A stretch of DNA of 51,167 nt from Muribaculaceae bacterium (GTDB taxonomy: Bacteria > Bacteroidota > Bacteroidia > Bacteroidales > Muribaculaceae), in NCBI GenBank assembly GCA_029061925.1, contig JAIDRE010000139.1, positions 1 to 51,167 on the forward strand. Reading direction: 5' to 3'. Numbering within the stretch: position 1 is the stretch's first letter; each line of letters begins with the position of its first letter. The position numbers and the translations under genes are program-made. Under the pieces are notes generated by a model. That model saw only the letters and a list, made by a program, of their open reading frames with translations, had not been told where the DNA came from and searched no databases. Positions 36,014 to 45,492 of the stretch are shown piece by piece.

Positions 36014-37423
36014 TTAATCGGGCCAGCATTCGGTTTTGTCAGCGATTTCGGGGATTGCCGATTTGTGATAGACAGGGTCTTTGCCCTCTTTTAGCTGACG
36101 GCGATAGTCTTTCAGGCAAAGGAAAGAGTAGCGGCCGAGAATGATGATTGCGATGATGTTGCAGAGAGCCATCAATGCCATTGTGATATCGGCGATTGCC
36201 CAGACAACATCAAGCGAAACGATTGCGCCAATCATAACGACACCCCCCACGCACACTCTAAGAATATTGCGGAGTTTGACGCTCGGATTGATAAAACGCA
36301 GGTTTGCTTCGCCAAAGAAATAGTTGGCGAGAATCGATGAGAAGGCAAACATGATCACGGCAAGTGCTACGAAGATCACAGCAGCATTACCGACTTCGTT
36401 TTCGAGAGCACGCTGGGTTAGCTCGATTCCAGTCAGTCCGCTGTCAAAGACTCCGCTGCAAAGGATGATGAATGCGGTTGCCGAGCAAACAAAGAGAGTG
36501 TCGGTGAATACGCCAAGTGTCTGGATGAGTCCCTGTTTAACGGGGTGGCTAACAGCAGCCGTAGCAGCCGCGTTAGGGGTTGAACCCTCACCGGCTTCGT
36601 TACTGAACAAGCCTCGCTTAACGCCTTGAATTACAGCCATACCGAGTGTACCTCCAAGAGCCTGATTGAACCCGAATGCGTTTTCAACGATAAGTTCCAT
36701 AACGTGGGGGAACATGGTGATGTGGGTGAGGACAACGTAAAGAGCGAGTCCGATATACATCAGAGCCATAATCGGCACGATAATCTCATTGATTTTGGCA
36801 ATACGCTGAATACCACCGCAAATAATGGCAAGAGTAAGTACCGAGCAGATGCCACCGAAAATCCAGGAATCAACGCCAAACGATGATTTAAGGGCGATTG
36901 CCATTGTGTTACTCTGAACTGAGCTGAACGCAAGGCTGAAGGTGATGGTAATGAGAATTGCAAACAGGTTGGCATACCAGCGTTTACCGATACCTTTCAT
37001 TATATAATAGGCGGGCCCACCGATATAGCTGTGGTCGCCACGGATTTTAAACAATTGAGCGAGTGTAGATTCAACAAATGCGTTGGCTGACCCAAGGAGT
37101 GCAACAACCCACATCCAGAAGATTGCACCGGGACCGCCCAAAACGATTGCGATAGCAACACCGGCAATATTTCCGGTTCCGACACGGGCTGCGAGTGAAA
37201 CAACAAACGCCTGGAACGAGCTGATTCTCTTCCCGGTTGGCTCGTTAAGGTCGGCTGCATCGTCATGCTTGTGTCCTGAATTAACGAGCAGACGAAACAT
37301 TTCGCCTATCATGGTAAACTGTACACCCTTGAGTCGGATTGTGAAATAAATTCCGGCACCCAACAGCAGGGCAACGAGGATGTAGGTGCTTAAAAAGTCA
37401 TTGATTGAGTTGATTATCTCCAT
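36014..37423 (-). CDS. Sodium:alanine/glycine symporter (AGCS family)
   Basis: 469 residues with about 10-11 membrane helices. AGCS signatures are RVGTGNIAGVAIAIVLGGPGAIFWMW (about 80-105), STLAQLFKIRGD, GGPAYYIMKGIG and GVKRGLFSNEAGEGSTPNAAATA (about 270-290). It imports alanine, glycine or a related small amino acid with sodium. It is flanked on the same strand by tamB (upstream, 20-base gap) and the glycosyltransferase, with no obvious shared pathway. Confidence 0.93.
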   Translation of the reverse strand: MEIINSINDFLSTYILVALLLGAGIYFTIRLKGVQFTMIGEMFRLLVNSGHKHDDAADLNEPTGKRISSFQAFVVSLAARVGTGNIAGVAIAIVLGGPGAIFWMWVVALLGSANAFVESTLAQLFKIRGDHSYIGGPAYYIMKGIGKRWYANLFAILITITFSLAFSSVQSNTMAIALKSSFGVDSWIFGGICSVLTLAIICGGIQRIAKINEIIVPIMALMYIGLALYVVLTHITMFPHVMELIVENAFGFNQALGGTLGMAVIQGVKRGLFSNEAGEGSTPNAAATAAVSHPVKQGLIQTLGVFTDTLFVCSATAFIILCSGVFDSGLTGIELTQRALENEVGNAAVIFVALAVIMFAFSSILANYFFGEANLRFINPSVKLRNILRVCVGGVVMIGAIVSLDVVWAIADITMALMALCNIIAIIILGRYSFLCLKDYRRQLKEGKDPVYHKSAIPEIADKTECWPD

Positions 37424-37443
37424 TGTGAGTTTTGTTTGATGGT

Positions 37444-40400
37444 TTATTTTTCGTCTTTTTTGTCTTTTATAGTGATGAAGTCGTCGATAACAACTTCTTC
37501 AACTTCTGCCGGGGCAGCGGTTTGTGGATTTGGATTGTCTTCTTTCCTGGACTCTTTTTTCTTGCGTTTAAAGAGCGGTTTGATAAAAGATCCAAGGTTG
37601 TCAAAGTCTTTTTTAACCATCACGCCAATGCCTTGGGTGGTGGTTGCGGTCTTGACATAATAGTTTTGGTCGTTATATCGGTTGTAGGCTTTGAGACGTA
37701 ATGAGCCTGATTTGTTGAGGAGGTATTCAAGGTCAAAATCACCGATAAACTGGTTAGTGTTCAGTGTTTTATCGCGATAACCAAAGTTGCCGTTAAATAA
37801 CAGTCGGTTGTTGAGCAGGTTGCTTGACAGAGCAAGGTCAAACTCGACGTCAGAGAAGTCTCCTCGGTCGCTTCGGATGTTTGGCGCAATGCTCCAGTTG
37901 TCGCTCAGCTGTCCGAGAATACTGCTCAACTGTGATGAAATGGTCGAAGATGCAACTGAAACAAGTTCGCTACCTTTGGTTGTTGAACTCATATAGTCGG
38001 GTGTATAGAAACGGTTGAGAGCCAAGAGATAAATAATTTGTCGGTTCATCATGTCATCGGTCGATACGATACTTCTAACCTTACGGTAGATGTCGCTTGT
38101 AAGAGTCGGGAATTCGAGGTCAAAGTTGATTTCGGGCTCATGAATGTCTCCTGTTACTTTCATCAGAGCATGTACGGGTACGTTTGTGCGGTTCAGGTCT
38201 TTGTCCTGGAGGAATGACTCGTCAAGGTCGCTGAGGTTGGCATTGACCGAGTAGGTCGCACTGATGTCGAGCTGGGCGGCAAACGGGTCACCGTTAAAGG
38301 CAATCGAGCTACCCGGTTTGATTGTAAAGTCTTTGATAATGATGTCTTGGAGCGTGAAGTTGTAGCTACCTCGATCGAGAGTGTATTTGCCATACATTCT
38401 GAGGTCTTCGTTTGCCGAACCGTAGGTCATGCGTAGATTACCCGACCCGTTGGCTCTGATTCGGTCGCCTCCAACTGGATCCATAACGAGGTAGATTGTG
38501 GCTGCAGGTGTAACACCGATTAAAAATTCCATATTATATACCGATGATGCGCTGATTTCCATCTGATTGATACGTTTTTTAAGTTCTTTGACAATCTTCG
38601 GAGTCGGGTCGGCAGCTTCGATCGAGTCGTTATATGCAATCTTGCGGCGGTCGCGAAGTGTTACAAATGAATACTCGCTTGCTTCGGCTGCGTCTGACAG
38701 CACAAATGTGAATGTCGAGTTGTCGGCTGTGGTCATGTCAACTTTGATATCGACAATGCCCGGCTCGCCTGAAACCTGGGCCGAGCCGTTTGTGAAAATA
38801 TGTCCGTACCAGTCGGGGTTGAGCGATGAATTAACATCGTATGCCAGGAATTCTTTTGCATCGGTAATGCGGAAGTCAAATGCCGGCTCCTTGAAGAACT
38901 TGTGTGTTACTTCACCGTTGAGCCGGGCTGTGTTACCGTACATGTCGTAGAGTGTGATATCCTTGATGTCAATGCGCCCCGGAGTCATTTTAACCGAGTC
39001 GGTGCAAGAATAAACAGTGTTGGTAAAATCGAGTTTAAGTTTAAGGTCACGGGCAAATACTTCGCCTTCAAGGTCGATATATTTGAATGTGCCAAAAAGA
39101 TGGGCATTCCCCGATGCATAACCGCTGACATCGCTTGTGAAAGCCGACATATAAGGTTTGAGAAATCCGACCGGAATATCAGTGCAGTTGAAGCGCAGGT
39201 CAATCGATTCGGTAAATGGATAGATTGCTCCGTTGACAGTCGATTTTTGACCATCGGGCTGGGAGATTACGGCATCGAGAGTGATTCCGTGGGTTTCAGT
39301 ATCAAAACTGCTCTTGACAACCGCATCGCCAAACACAACTTTGTTGTAACTGATATTCTTGACATCGAGTCCGGAAGTTGTCAGTACAGGTTCGGGCGTG
39401 AACAGACTTGAGGCGAAGAACGATCCGGTAGCATCGCCACCGAGCATGACTTTTTCGATGCCGAGCGATTCAAATATATAGTCGAGGTTGACATCGAGCA
39501 GGTCAAGTTCGAGAACATCATCGGGATTGTCAGACGCCACCCCGTTCATCACGATAAACTGGTTGTCGCGGCGAATATCGATATTATCGACTTCAACTCT
39601 ATTTTTCTGAACTTTGATCTCAGCTTGGTTAATTGTCCAGACTGCATCGTTGAACATAAGCGAACCGGGGTTGATGGTGATGTCAGCCATCAGATTACCT
39701 TCATCGGTCTTGCTGATGAGGGTCGATAGGTCAATTTTGCCGTTATAGGCACGCTGGCGGTCGATGTTCCACTTAAAGTAGGTGTCGATACGGTTTTCAG
39801 CTGCATCACAATCGAGTTTTAGGGTCATCAGACCATCGGCAGTCGGAACCTTGGTTGTTGCAGATGTGTCAAATATTTTCAAATCGGGGTCAACGCCAAA
39901 CGACAGGCGAGTGTCTTCAATCAGTTTGTTGTTTTGCTGAAGGTAAGGTGCATCAATATAGCCTGCAAACAGACGATTTTTGCTGTCAAAACGGGTGTGG
40001 ACGTTCACCGGATAGATGACGTGGACGGGGAGCTTGAGAAAGTGGTTCAGTTCATCGTTATATTTGAACGTTATATCGAGCACAAAGTCATTGGCACCCC
40101 TGATAACTTGCGCATTGTCTTCGTTTTCAAATAATAGCGGGAATACCTGTGCGGCAATATCTTTGAATTCTGGAACAAGTTGTTTGATCGAGTAGCTGCC
40201 GTCGAGTTGGGCGTCAACGTAATCACTACGCAGTCTCATTGATGTTGGCGCTTCGCCGCCGTCGGCTTTGAATGTCAATTGTTTCATTGTTATTGACGGC
40301 TTGTTGACAGCTCTGAAACCGAGGTTGTTGATTTCGACCTCGACGTGGGCGGTGTCGGGGTCGAGACCTTCAAACGAAGCAAAGAATCGACCGCTCAAGT

Positions 40401-42051
40401 CATAGTTCTCATACTCTTTAGTCAGTCTCATTCCATGCAAATCGAGGTAGTCGATATAGGCAACAACGTTACCCGAAGGGTTAAGACTGTTGAGGTTGAC
40501 GCGCCCAATCAAATCGAAGTTGGCTACCGAGTCGGCAATTTCGGCGGTGAAATCGACCTGCTCGTTGCGCATTGTAGCGTAAGCAGTCAGTCCGTTATGG
40601 GGAATTCCTTTATATTCAATGGTTTTGAATTTGGCATCAGCGATAGCATTAGCTCCTTTTTTTCTGAAATCGTAGTTGCCGGTGATTTTGCCGGATATGC
40701 GTCCGAGTCCGCTTTTAGGGAGGATTGGCGCAAGGTTGAATCTTACGGCTTCGACATCGCCCGAGGCATAGACAGGATGTTTGAGCGAGGATGCCTTGTA
40801 CTCGCCGTTAAACTCAATCGCGCCGAGTGTCGATTTGAGGTGGGTTTTAACTATGGCGTGTTGAATTGAGCCGTTGATGTTGGAATTGAGTGAGAATTCG
40901 CCAAGATTTGACAGAAATTTAACGGCATTGGGAGTCAGCGGTGTAAGCTGGGCAATTAATGCCGCAAGGTCTGACCCGTTGCCGAAAATTCGGAAGGTCG
41001 TCAGATTGAATTTCAGCGAATCGGGATTATGAAAGTTGCCGGCTTTACCACCAAGCCGGGCGGCTACACGTCGATCGGGAAAGTCAATGCTGAATTCACC
41101 GATTTTCATCTCATCGAGCGATCCTCGTGCCTTAACTTCAATATCAGCGCGTGTATCAATGTTTTTAAGCTGAGGTGCAAATACTGAGAAATCGGCCGGA
41201 TTGATATAACTTCCCTTGGCAATATTGATTGGTATATTTTTGCGGTCAAGCGATGGCAGAATGTCATTCCAGCCGTTAAATTCAAGCGACATATTGTCAA
41301 ATATCAATCGAGTGTGTGGCATGCTGATTGCCATGTTCTTAATTGATAATAGCTTGTCAGAGATAATAAAACTGCCGTGAAAATCATCTACTGTAAATTC
41401 ATCACGGCTGTTGAATGCAATTCGGTCAATGTCGATTGCAAAGTCATTGTTTGCCATGTGTGGCAGCGAAATATCGGCATTGAGGTCTGAAACAGATAGG
41501 TGAGAGGGATTGAATTGTCCGGGTGTTTCCTCAACCGACTCTACATCATAGCTTATGTCAGCCTGACGGATAACGACTGTATTGATTGCGAGGTCAAATT
41601 TAGTCTCACGTTTTTTGCGTTCTTTGGGCGAAATTGCTTTGATTATAGGGTCGATATTGAGAGGGGAGTCGGGCGTTTCGCGTGTCAGTTTGATTTCAGG
41701 TTTGATCAATGCTCCATAGTCAACAATTATTTTGTCGCCTCGAAACAGACTTGATAAGCGGACTCCGGCAAGAATGGTGTTAACTTTCAAAATCGTATCG
41801 TTATCATGGTCAAACACAGCGACATCGCGAAGCGACAAGCGGTTAAACGGTGCTACAGACAGTGATTTTATCGAGACCTTTGTGTCAAGTAGTGCTGATA
41901 GTTCTTTTTCGGCACTCGTGCACATCGAACGCTGAACCGGAGGGAGGGTGAGAAGTACGTATGTGAAAAGCGGCACCGCAACTGCGAGGGCAATCAGGGT
42001 GACACATATCGCGCGAAAAATGCGATAAAACCACTTCATTGAATTATTCAA
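37444..42051 (-). CDS. tamB: TamB-like translocation and assembly module protein (DUF490)
   Basis: 1535 residues. An N-terminal membrane anchor (about 11-33) precedes an extremely long repetitive beta-rich region, the lipid-carrying groove of AsmA/TamB proteins that spans the periplasm. The C-terminal DUF490/TamB domain is clear: GSSIAFNGDPFAAQLDISATYSV, VHALMKVTGDIHEPEINFDLEFP, DMMNRQIIYLLALNRFYTP and SIAPNIRSDRGDFSDVEFDLALS. Family work links it to phospholipid transport to the outer membrane and assembly of some outer-membrane proteins. A charged tail (KRKKKESRKEDN...) extends past the domain. No tamA/bamA is adjacent in this window. Confidence 0.92.
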   Translation of the reverse strand: MNNSMKWFYRIFRAICVTLIALAVAVPLFTYVLLTLPPVQRSMCTSAEKELSALLDTKVSIKSLSVAPFNRLSLRDVAVFDHDNDTILKVNTILAGVRLSSLFRGDKIIVDYGALIKPEIKLTRETPDSPLNIDPIIKAISPKERKKRETKFDLAINTVVIRQADISYDVESVEETPGQFNPSHLSVSDLNADISLPHMANNDFAIDIDRIAFNSRDEFTVDDFHGSFIISDKLLSIKNMAISMPHTRLIFDNMSLEFNGWNDILPSLDRKNIPINIAKGSYINPADFSVFAPQLKNIDTRADIEVKARGSLDEMKIGEFSIDFPDRRVAARLGGKAGNFHNPDSLKFNLTTFRIFGNGSDLAALIAQLTPLTPNAVKFLSNLGEFSLNSNINGSIQHAIVKTHLKSTLGAIEFNGEYKASSLKHPVYASGDVEAVRFNLAPILPKSGLGRISGKITGNYDFRKKGANAIADAKFKTIEYKGIPHNGLTAYATMRNEQVDFTAEIADSVANFDLIGRVNLNSLNPSGNVVAYIDYLDLHGMRLTKEYENYDLSGRFFASFEGLDPDTAHVEVEINNLGFRAVNKPSITMKQLTFKADGGEAPTSMRLRSDYVDAQLDGSYSIKQLVPEFKDIAAQVFPLLFENEDNAQVIRGANDFVLDITFKYNDELNHFLKLPVHVIYPVNVHTRFDSKNRLFAGYIDAPYLQQNNKLIEDTRLSFGVDPDLKIFDTSATTKVPTADGLMTLKLDCDAAENRIDTYFKWNIDRQRAYNGKIDLSTLISKTDEGNLMADITINPGSLMFNDAVWTINQAEIKVQKNRVEVDNIDIRRDNQFIVMNGVASDNPDDVLELDLLDVNLDYIFESLGIEKVMLGGDATGSFFASSLFTPEPVLTTSGLDVKNISYNKVVFGDAVVKSSFDTETHGITLDAVISQPDGQKSTVNGAIYPFTESIDLRFNCTDIPVGFLKPYMSAFTSDVSGYASGNAHLFGTFKYIDLEGEVFARDLKLKLDFTNTVYSCTDSVKMTPGRIDIKDITLYDMYGNTARLNGEVTHKFFKEPAFDFRITDAKEFLAYDVNSSLNPDWYGHIFTNGSAQVSGEPGIVDIKVDMTTADNSTFTFVLSDAAEASEYSFVTLRDRRKIAYNDSIEAADPTPKIVKELKKRINQMEISASSVYNMEFLIGVTPAATIYLVMDPVGGDRIRANGSGNLRMTYGSANEDLRMYGKYTLDRGSYNFTLQDIIIKDFTIKPGSSIAFNGDPFAAQLDISATYSVNANLSDLDESFLQDKDLNRTNVPVHALMKVTGDIHEPEINFDLEFPTLTSDIYRKVRSIVSTDDMMNRQIIYLLALNRFYTPDYMSSTTKGSELVSVASSTISSQLSSILGQLSDNWSIAPNIRSDRGDFSDVEFDLALSSNLLNNRLLFNGNFGYRDKTLNTNQFIGDFDLEYLLNKSGSLRLKAYNRYNDQNYYVKTATTTQGIGVMVKKDFDNLGSFIKPLFKRKKKESRKEDNPNPQTAAPAEVEEVVIDDFITIKDKKDEK

Positions 42052-42103
42052 TTCGGCTCAGTTGATTTTTTTCACTGCGAAGTTAATCATTTTTCTTCTT
42101 TTT

Positions 42104-42135
42104 TTTGTTATAACAAGCGTAAAGTTTTAACTTTG
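42104..42135 (+). promoter_or_regulatory. Promoter of the barrel protein-ABC ATPase pair
   Basis: TTTG 42104-42107, 20 bases, TAACTTTG 42128-42135: full consensus. The leader to the ATG at 42181 is about 40 bases. It is divergent from tamB. Confidence 0.85.
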
Positions 42136-42180
42136 CACCCATTATCATTAAATTATAGCCCCAAAATAACCCAAATTACC

Positions 42181-42708
42181 ATGCCACAACGCATTTTAAC
42201 ACGTATTTTAGCTCTAACAATAGTTGCTCTCTTTGCTGTTACTGAAGTAAAAGCTCAAGATTATATACCCAAAGAAAAGACTATCGGAATTGAAGCGGGT
42301 TATAATTCAAAAAATCAGTCGGCACTCGCCGGTATTGCCTTTTCATATCGTTTCAGTCATCATTTCAGATTGGCTCCAAACGTTCAGTATGTTTTCAACA
42401 ACAAGAATATCGACGGGTTTTCTATCAACATTGATGCTCATGTGCCTTTCGGTCTAAAAAATACACCTGTTGAGTTGTATCCTATTGCCGGTGTGAACTA
42501 CTCGATGTGGAACAATAAAGCTGAACTTTTCGATCAAGATTTTAATAACGATGTTTCGACTCGTCAAAGCAATTTCGGGCTCAATTTGGGTGGTGGCGTC
42601 GGCATGAAATTTTCTGCACACTTGCGTCTCTTTGTTGAAGGACGATACACGTTTGTTCGCCATTTCAGCACGGCGATGGTTTCAGCCGGAATCGTTTACA
42701 GTTTCTGA
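42181..42708 (+). CDS. Small outer-membrane beta-barrel protein
   Basis: 175 residues from the ATG at 42181; an open extension back to 42133 overlaps the promoter and is rejected. The signal peptide ends EVKAQ (about residue 26). The mature part has about eight amphipathic strands (TIGIEAGYNSKNQSALAGIAFSYRF, FRLAPNVQYVF, LFVEGRYTFVRHF) ending MVSAGIVYSF, an eight-stranded barrel pattern. Function is unknown. It is 11 bases before an ABC ATPase gene and shares its promoter, hinting at a joint role in uptake (inference). Confidence 0.82.
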   Translation: MPQRILTRILALTIVALFAVTEVKAQDYIPKEKTIGIEAGYNSKNQSALAGIAFSYRFSHHFRLAPNVQYVFNNKNIDGFSINIDAHVPFGLKNTPVELYPIAGVNYSMWNNKAELFDQDFNNDVSTRQSNFGLNLGGGVGMKFSAHLRLFVEGRYTFVRHFSTAMVSAGIVYSF

Positions 42709-42719
42709 TAGGTTGACAG

Positions 42720-43502
42720 ATGAGTTCTATAATCTCGGTTTCACGGTTGGCAACAGGATATGACCGTCGTGATGGTAGCAAAATTATAATTACAAAACCC
42801 TTTGACGCTACGCTGAAAAGCGGAATGTTGACATGTTTGCTCGGTCGTAACGGGTCGGGTAAATCAACATTGTTACGTACTTTGTCGGCGTTTCAGCCTG
42901 CAATCGAAGGGGTTATTTTTGTAGATGGAGTTCGCCTTGATGAGATGACCGACGCTGAAAAATCACGACTGATTGGGGTTGTGCTGACCGAAAAAATTAA
43001 CAGCGAAAATCTAACGGCTGCAGAGCTCGTTGCTCTCGGACGCAGTCCATATACCAATTTCTGGGGCAGGCTTAAAAATGATGACCGTGAGGTTGTCGAA
43101 AAGTCGCTTGCGATTGTTGGTGCAACACCTCTTGCCGACCGCCGGGTAGCAACGCTTAGCGATGGCGAACGTCAAAAGGTGATGATAGCCAAAGCATTGG
43201 CTCAGGAAACGCCAATCATTCTGCTTGACGAACCGACAGCCTTTCTTGATTATCCGGGCAAGGTTGAGATTATGATTATACTTAGAAAACTGGCGCGTGA
43301 AGAGGGTAAAATTATATTTTTATCGACCCACGACCTTGAAGTTGCGCTTCAAATCGCCGATTCAATATGGTTGCTCAACCGTGATGGTGGTGTTACAACC
43401 GGGTCGCCTGACGAACTGGCAAAAACAGGAGTCATAAGCTCTTATTTTAACACAAATGAGCTGAGATTTGATGCTGATACAATGAGATTTATCATCAAGT
43501 GA
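42720..43502 (+). CDS. ABC transporter ATP-binding protein, FecE/BtuD type, without permease
   Basis: 260 residues. Walker A GRNGSGKST (42-50), signature LSDGERQKVMIAKAL, Walker B IILLDEPTAFLD and switch His in LSTHDLEVA are all intact. LTAAELVALGRSPYTNFWGRL is the Q-loop-distal segment typical of the iron-siderophore and cobalamin importer ATPases (FecE, BtuD, FhuC). No permease or binding protein is next to it, so it must pair with components encoded elsewhere. It is co-transcribed with the preceding barrel protein. Confidence 0.9.
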   Translation: MSSIISVSRLATGYDRRDGSKIIITKPFDATLKSGMLTCLLGRNGSGKSTLLRTLSAFQPAIEGVIFVDGVRLDEMTDAEKSRLIGVVLTEKINSENLTAAELVALGRSPYTNFWGRLKNDDREVVEKSLAIVGATPLADRRVATLSDGERQKVMIAKALAQETPIILLDEPTAFLDYPGKVEIMIILRKLAREEGKIIFLSTHDLEVALQIADSIWLLNRDGGVTTGSPDELAKTGVISSYFNTNELRFDADTMRFIIK

Positions 43503-43663
43503 TTAGACATGCAGTTACTATTAAATTAGATGATTGACAATATTAAAAGTCGATTAGAATTATTCGCTGAATAGTTCAATTTAAACTTGCCATTTTCCCC
43601 AAAAAAAGTTAAAGCGTAGATTCGCATCAAACTATTGGATGGTTTTATGCGTTATTGTAATAA

Positions 43664-43685
43664 ATCGCGATAGAAAAGTCGCGAT
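43664..43685. repeat. Hairpin upstream of the thioredoxin gene
   Basis: ATCGCGA (43664-43670) and TCGCGAT (43679-43685) form a 7-pair stem with an 8-base loop, 50 bases before the thioredoxin start. It may be an operator or a 5' leader stem. The rest of 43503-43734 shows no gene. Confidence 0.45.
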
Positions 43686-43734
43686 GAGTGATTAAATAAG
43701 TAAAGTGTAACAAATAAATATAAGGAGTTAAGTT

Positions 43735-44067
43735 ATGAACGACTTTAACGAAATCATCAAAAGCAACAAACCTACATTAGTCGATTTTTACGCAACATGG
43801 TGTGGACCTTGTAAAATGCAGGCACCTATTCTCGAACAGGTAAAAGAAAAAATTGGCGATGAAGGTACAATCCTGAAAATTGATATTGATCGTAATCGTG
43901 AAATCGCAGAGCGTTACCGTATCATGTCAGTGCCGACAATGATTCTTTTCAAAAATGGAGAACCCGTTTGGCGTGTATCAGGTGTTCAACAAGAATCAGT
44001 TCTGGTTGATAAAGTCAGAGAGCATATCGAAACTAAAAGCGACGAACGTTTCCAGAACGTAGGATAA
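43735..44067 (+). CDS. Thioredoxin
   Basis: 110 residues with the canonical active site WCGPC (Cys23, Cys26) in LVDFYATWCGPCKMQAPIL, the buried Asp in TLVDFYA and the cis-Pro in MSVPTMILF. It is cytoplasmic and reduces disulfides with electrons from thioredoxin reductase. A strong Shine-Dalgarno (AAGGAG) precedes the start, unusual in this phylum and suggesting high expression. It is a single-gene unit ended by a terminator at 44147. Its position before a MarR-FrnE redox operon suggests a shared oxidative-stress neighbourhood (inference). Confidence 0.94.
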   Translation: MNDFNEIIKSNKPTLVDFYATWCGPCKMQAPILEQVKEKIGDEGTILKIDIDRNREIAERYRIMSVPTMILFKNGEPVWRVSGVQQESVLVDKVREHIETKSDERFQNVG

Positions 44068-44146
44068 AGCAATCCCAAGAAACACAATTAATATTTGAAA
44101 TAGATTTTAGTGTATATAACGAAAATCTGTGATTAGACGTGGAAGC

Positions 44147-44198
44147 GAGAAAGCATCACGGTGGTCTTAACGACTAACTTGATGCTTTCTCTTTTTTT
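44147..44198 (+). terminator. Terminator after thioredoxin
   Basis: GAGAAAGCATCA (44147-44158) pairs perfectly with TGATGCTTTCTC (44180-44191), 12 pairs, followed by seven T. Confidence 0.92.
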
Positions 44199-44227
44199 GT
44201 GTATTGTCGAAATGTTTCCTAACGTTA

Positions 44228-44253
44228 AAAATGGTTGCGTTGTCAACCATTTT
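44228..44253. promoter_or_regulatory. Palindromic operator, probably for the MarR-family regulator
   Basis: AAAATGGTTG (44228-44237), six bases, CAACCATTTT (44244-44253): a perfect 10-base inverted repeat 22 bases before the MarR-family start codon. The size and symmetry fit a winged-helix dimer site, so autoregulation of the operon is likely (inference). Confidence 0.7.
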
Positions 44254-44275
44254 GTGTTAGTGGTGTTATAATAGT

Positions 44276-44716
44276 ATGAAAACCGAAAACAAAACATATC
44301 AATCTCCGGCACTCGGCTGTATGCTCGGGTCAGCCAACCAAATTTTACTTGGCGAACTTGAAAAAGCGCTTAAAGAAGCTAACCTTGATTTGACCACAGT
44401 AGATTATCTTGTATTACGGGCATTGTATTCAAAAGATGGAATACAGCAGTGTGAGATTGCCGATATGGTCGGGCGCGATAAAGCAGGCATTTGCCGATGT
44501 GTAACCGGCTTGGTAAAAAAAGGATTGGTCAGAACTGAGCCAATCAGCTATAAATGCCTGAAGGTTTATTTGACCGATAAAGCCCGCTCGATTGAATCCG
44601 GAGTGATGCAGGTTGCCGAGATTCGTCATCAGGCACTCGCTGATTTGGTCGGTCCGGCTGAGTTGGAGGTTTTCAATAAAGTTCTTGAAAAAATTATCAT
44701 AACCAAATCTAAATAA
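44276..44716 (+). CDS. MarR-family transcriptional regulator
   Basis: 146 residues, one winged helix-turn-helix with dimerisation helices at both ends. IQQCEIADMVGRDKAGICRCVTGLVKKGLVRTEP is the HTH and wing region. The first half contains Cys15 (SPALGCMLGS) and the recognition helix has Cys67 or nearby (AGICRCVTG), so a thiol-based redox switch like OhrR is conceivable (inference). It is first in an operon with a FrnE-like oxidoreductase and a metallo-beta-lactamase-fold hydrolase, and a perfect inverted repeat upstream is its probable operator. Confidence 0.9.
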   Translation: MKTENKTYQSPALGCMLGSANQILLGELEKALKEANLDLTTVDYLVLRALYSKDGIQQCEIADMVGRDKAGICRCVTGLVKKGLVRTEPISYKCLKVYLTDKARSIESGVMQVAEIRHQALADLVGPAELEVFNKVLEKIIITKSK

Positions 44717-44733
44717 AGAAAGGAAAAAACGAC

Positions 44734-45459
44734 ATGATTACACTTACTATTTGGAGCGATTTCGCTTGTCCCTACTGCTACATTGGTGAAACCCGTTTGC
44801 AAAATGCAATTGAAGAACTCGGAATTAAAGATGACGTAACCGTAGATTTCCGTGCTTTTGAGCTTGACCCGACGGCTTCAAAAGAGGTTGTTAGTTCAAC
44901 TCCCGAACGTTTCGCAATGAAATATCGTCTTTCGCTCGAAGGTGCAAAAGAGCAGATTGAACAGATTTCATCGCTCGGTCGCGAACTCGGAATCGATTTC
45001 AAATATGCTACAACTCAATATTCTAACACCCGCGATGCTCATCGCTTGATGAAACTTGCCGAAGCTAAATATGATCGCGAAACAGTCGGCCGCCTGAACG
45101 AAGCTTTGTTCAAAGCCTATTTCGTAGAAAATCTTGTTCTTGCCGACCATAAAGTTCTTCTCGACAAAGCCGTCGGTGTTGGAATGAAAGAGGCTGATGT
45201 TAATGAAGTTCTCGAATCAAATATGTATGACGATGAAGTTCGTTTTGACGAGCGTGAAGCAATGATGCGCGGCGTTCACGGCGTTCCTTACATTGTTATC
45301 AATGGCGGACTTGCAATCCCCGGAGCAATGTCAACCGAAAGCTTCAAATCAGCCCTTCAGCGAGAGTTGAAGAAACAAGAAAAAGCTTCGGCTGAAACCG
45401 AAAATGTGACAGGTGAACGTCCTCATCAATGTGGACCCGACGGTTGCCAATTACTATAA
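44734..45459 (+). CDS. DsbA-family oxidoreductase, FrnE-like
   Basis: 241 residues. A thioredoxin fold with a helical insert carries the active site CPYC (Cys12-Cys15, WSDFACPYCYIG) and the cis-Pro region GVHGVPYIVING. No signal peptide, so cytoplasmic. The tail HQCGPDGCQ adds a second Cys pair (Cys233, Cys238), as in the FrnE proteins of Deinococcus linked to oxidative-stress tolerance. It lies 17 bases after the MarR regulator, with the purine-rich ribosome site AGAAAGGAAA. Glutathione-type isomerases (HCCA isomerase) share the fold but usually lack CPYC. Confidence 0.9.
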   Translation: MITLTIWSDFACPYCYIGETRLQNAIEELGIKDDVTVDFRAFELDPTASKEVVSSTPERFAMKYRLSLEGAKEQIEQISSLGRELGIDFKYATTQYSNTRDAHRLMKLAEAKYDRETVGRLNEALFKAYFVENLVLADHKVLLDKAVGVGMKEADVNEVLESNMYDDEVRFDEREAMMRGVHGVPYIVINGGLAIPGAMSTESFKSALQRELKKQEKASAETENVTGERPHQCGPDGCQLL

Positions 45460-45492
45460 TAATTAACCATTTAGAAGAAAGGAAATAAAGCG

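Noticed and set aside
38902-40869. Plus-strand frames of 169 and 174 codons inside tamB
   Set aside because: Shadows of the repetitive TamB coding strand; no start signals or homology.
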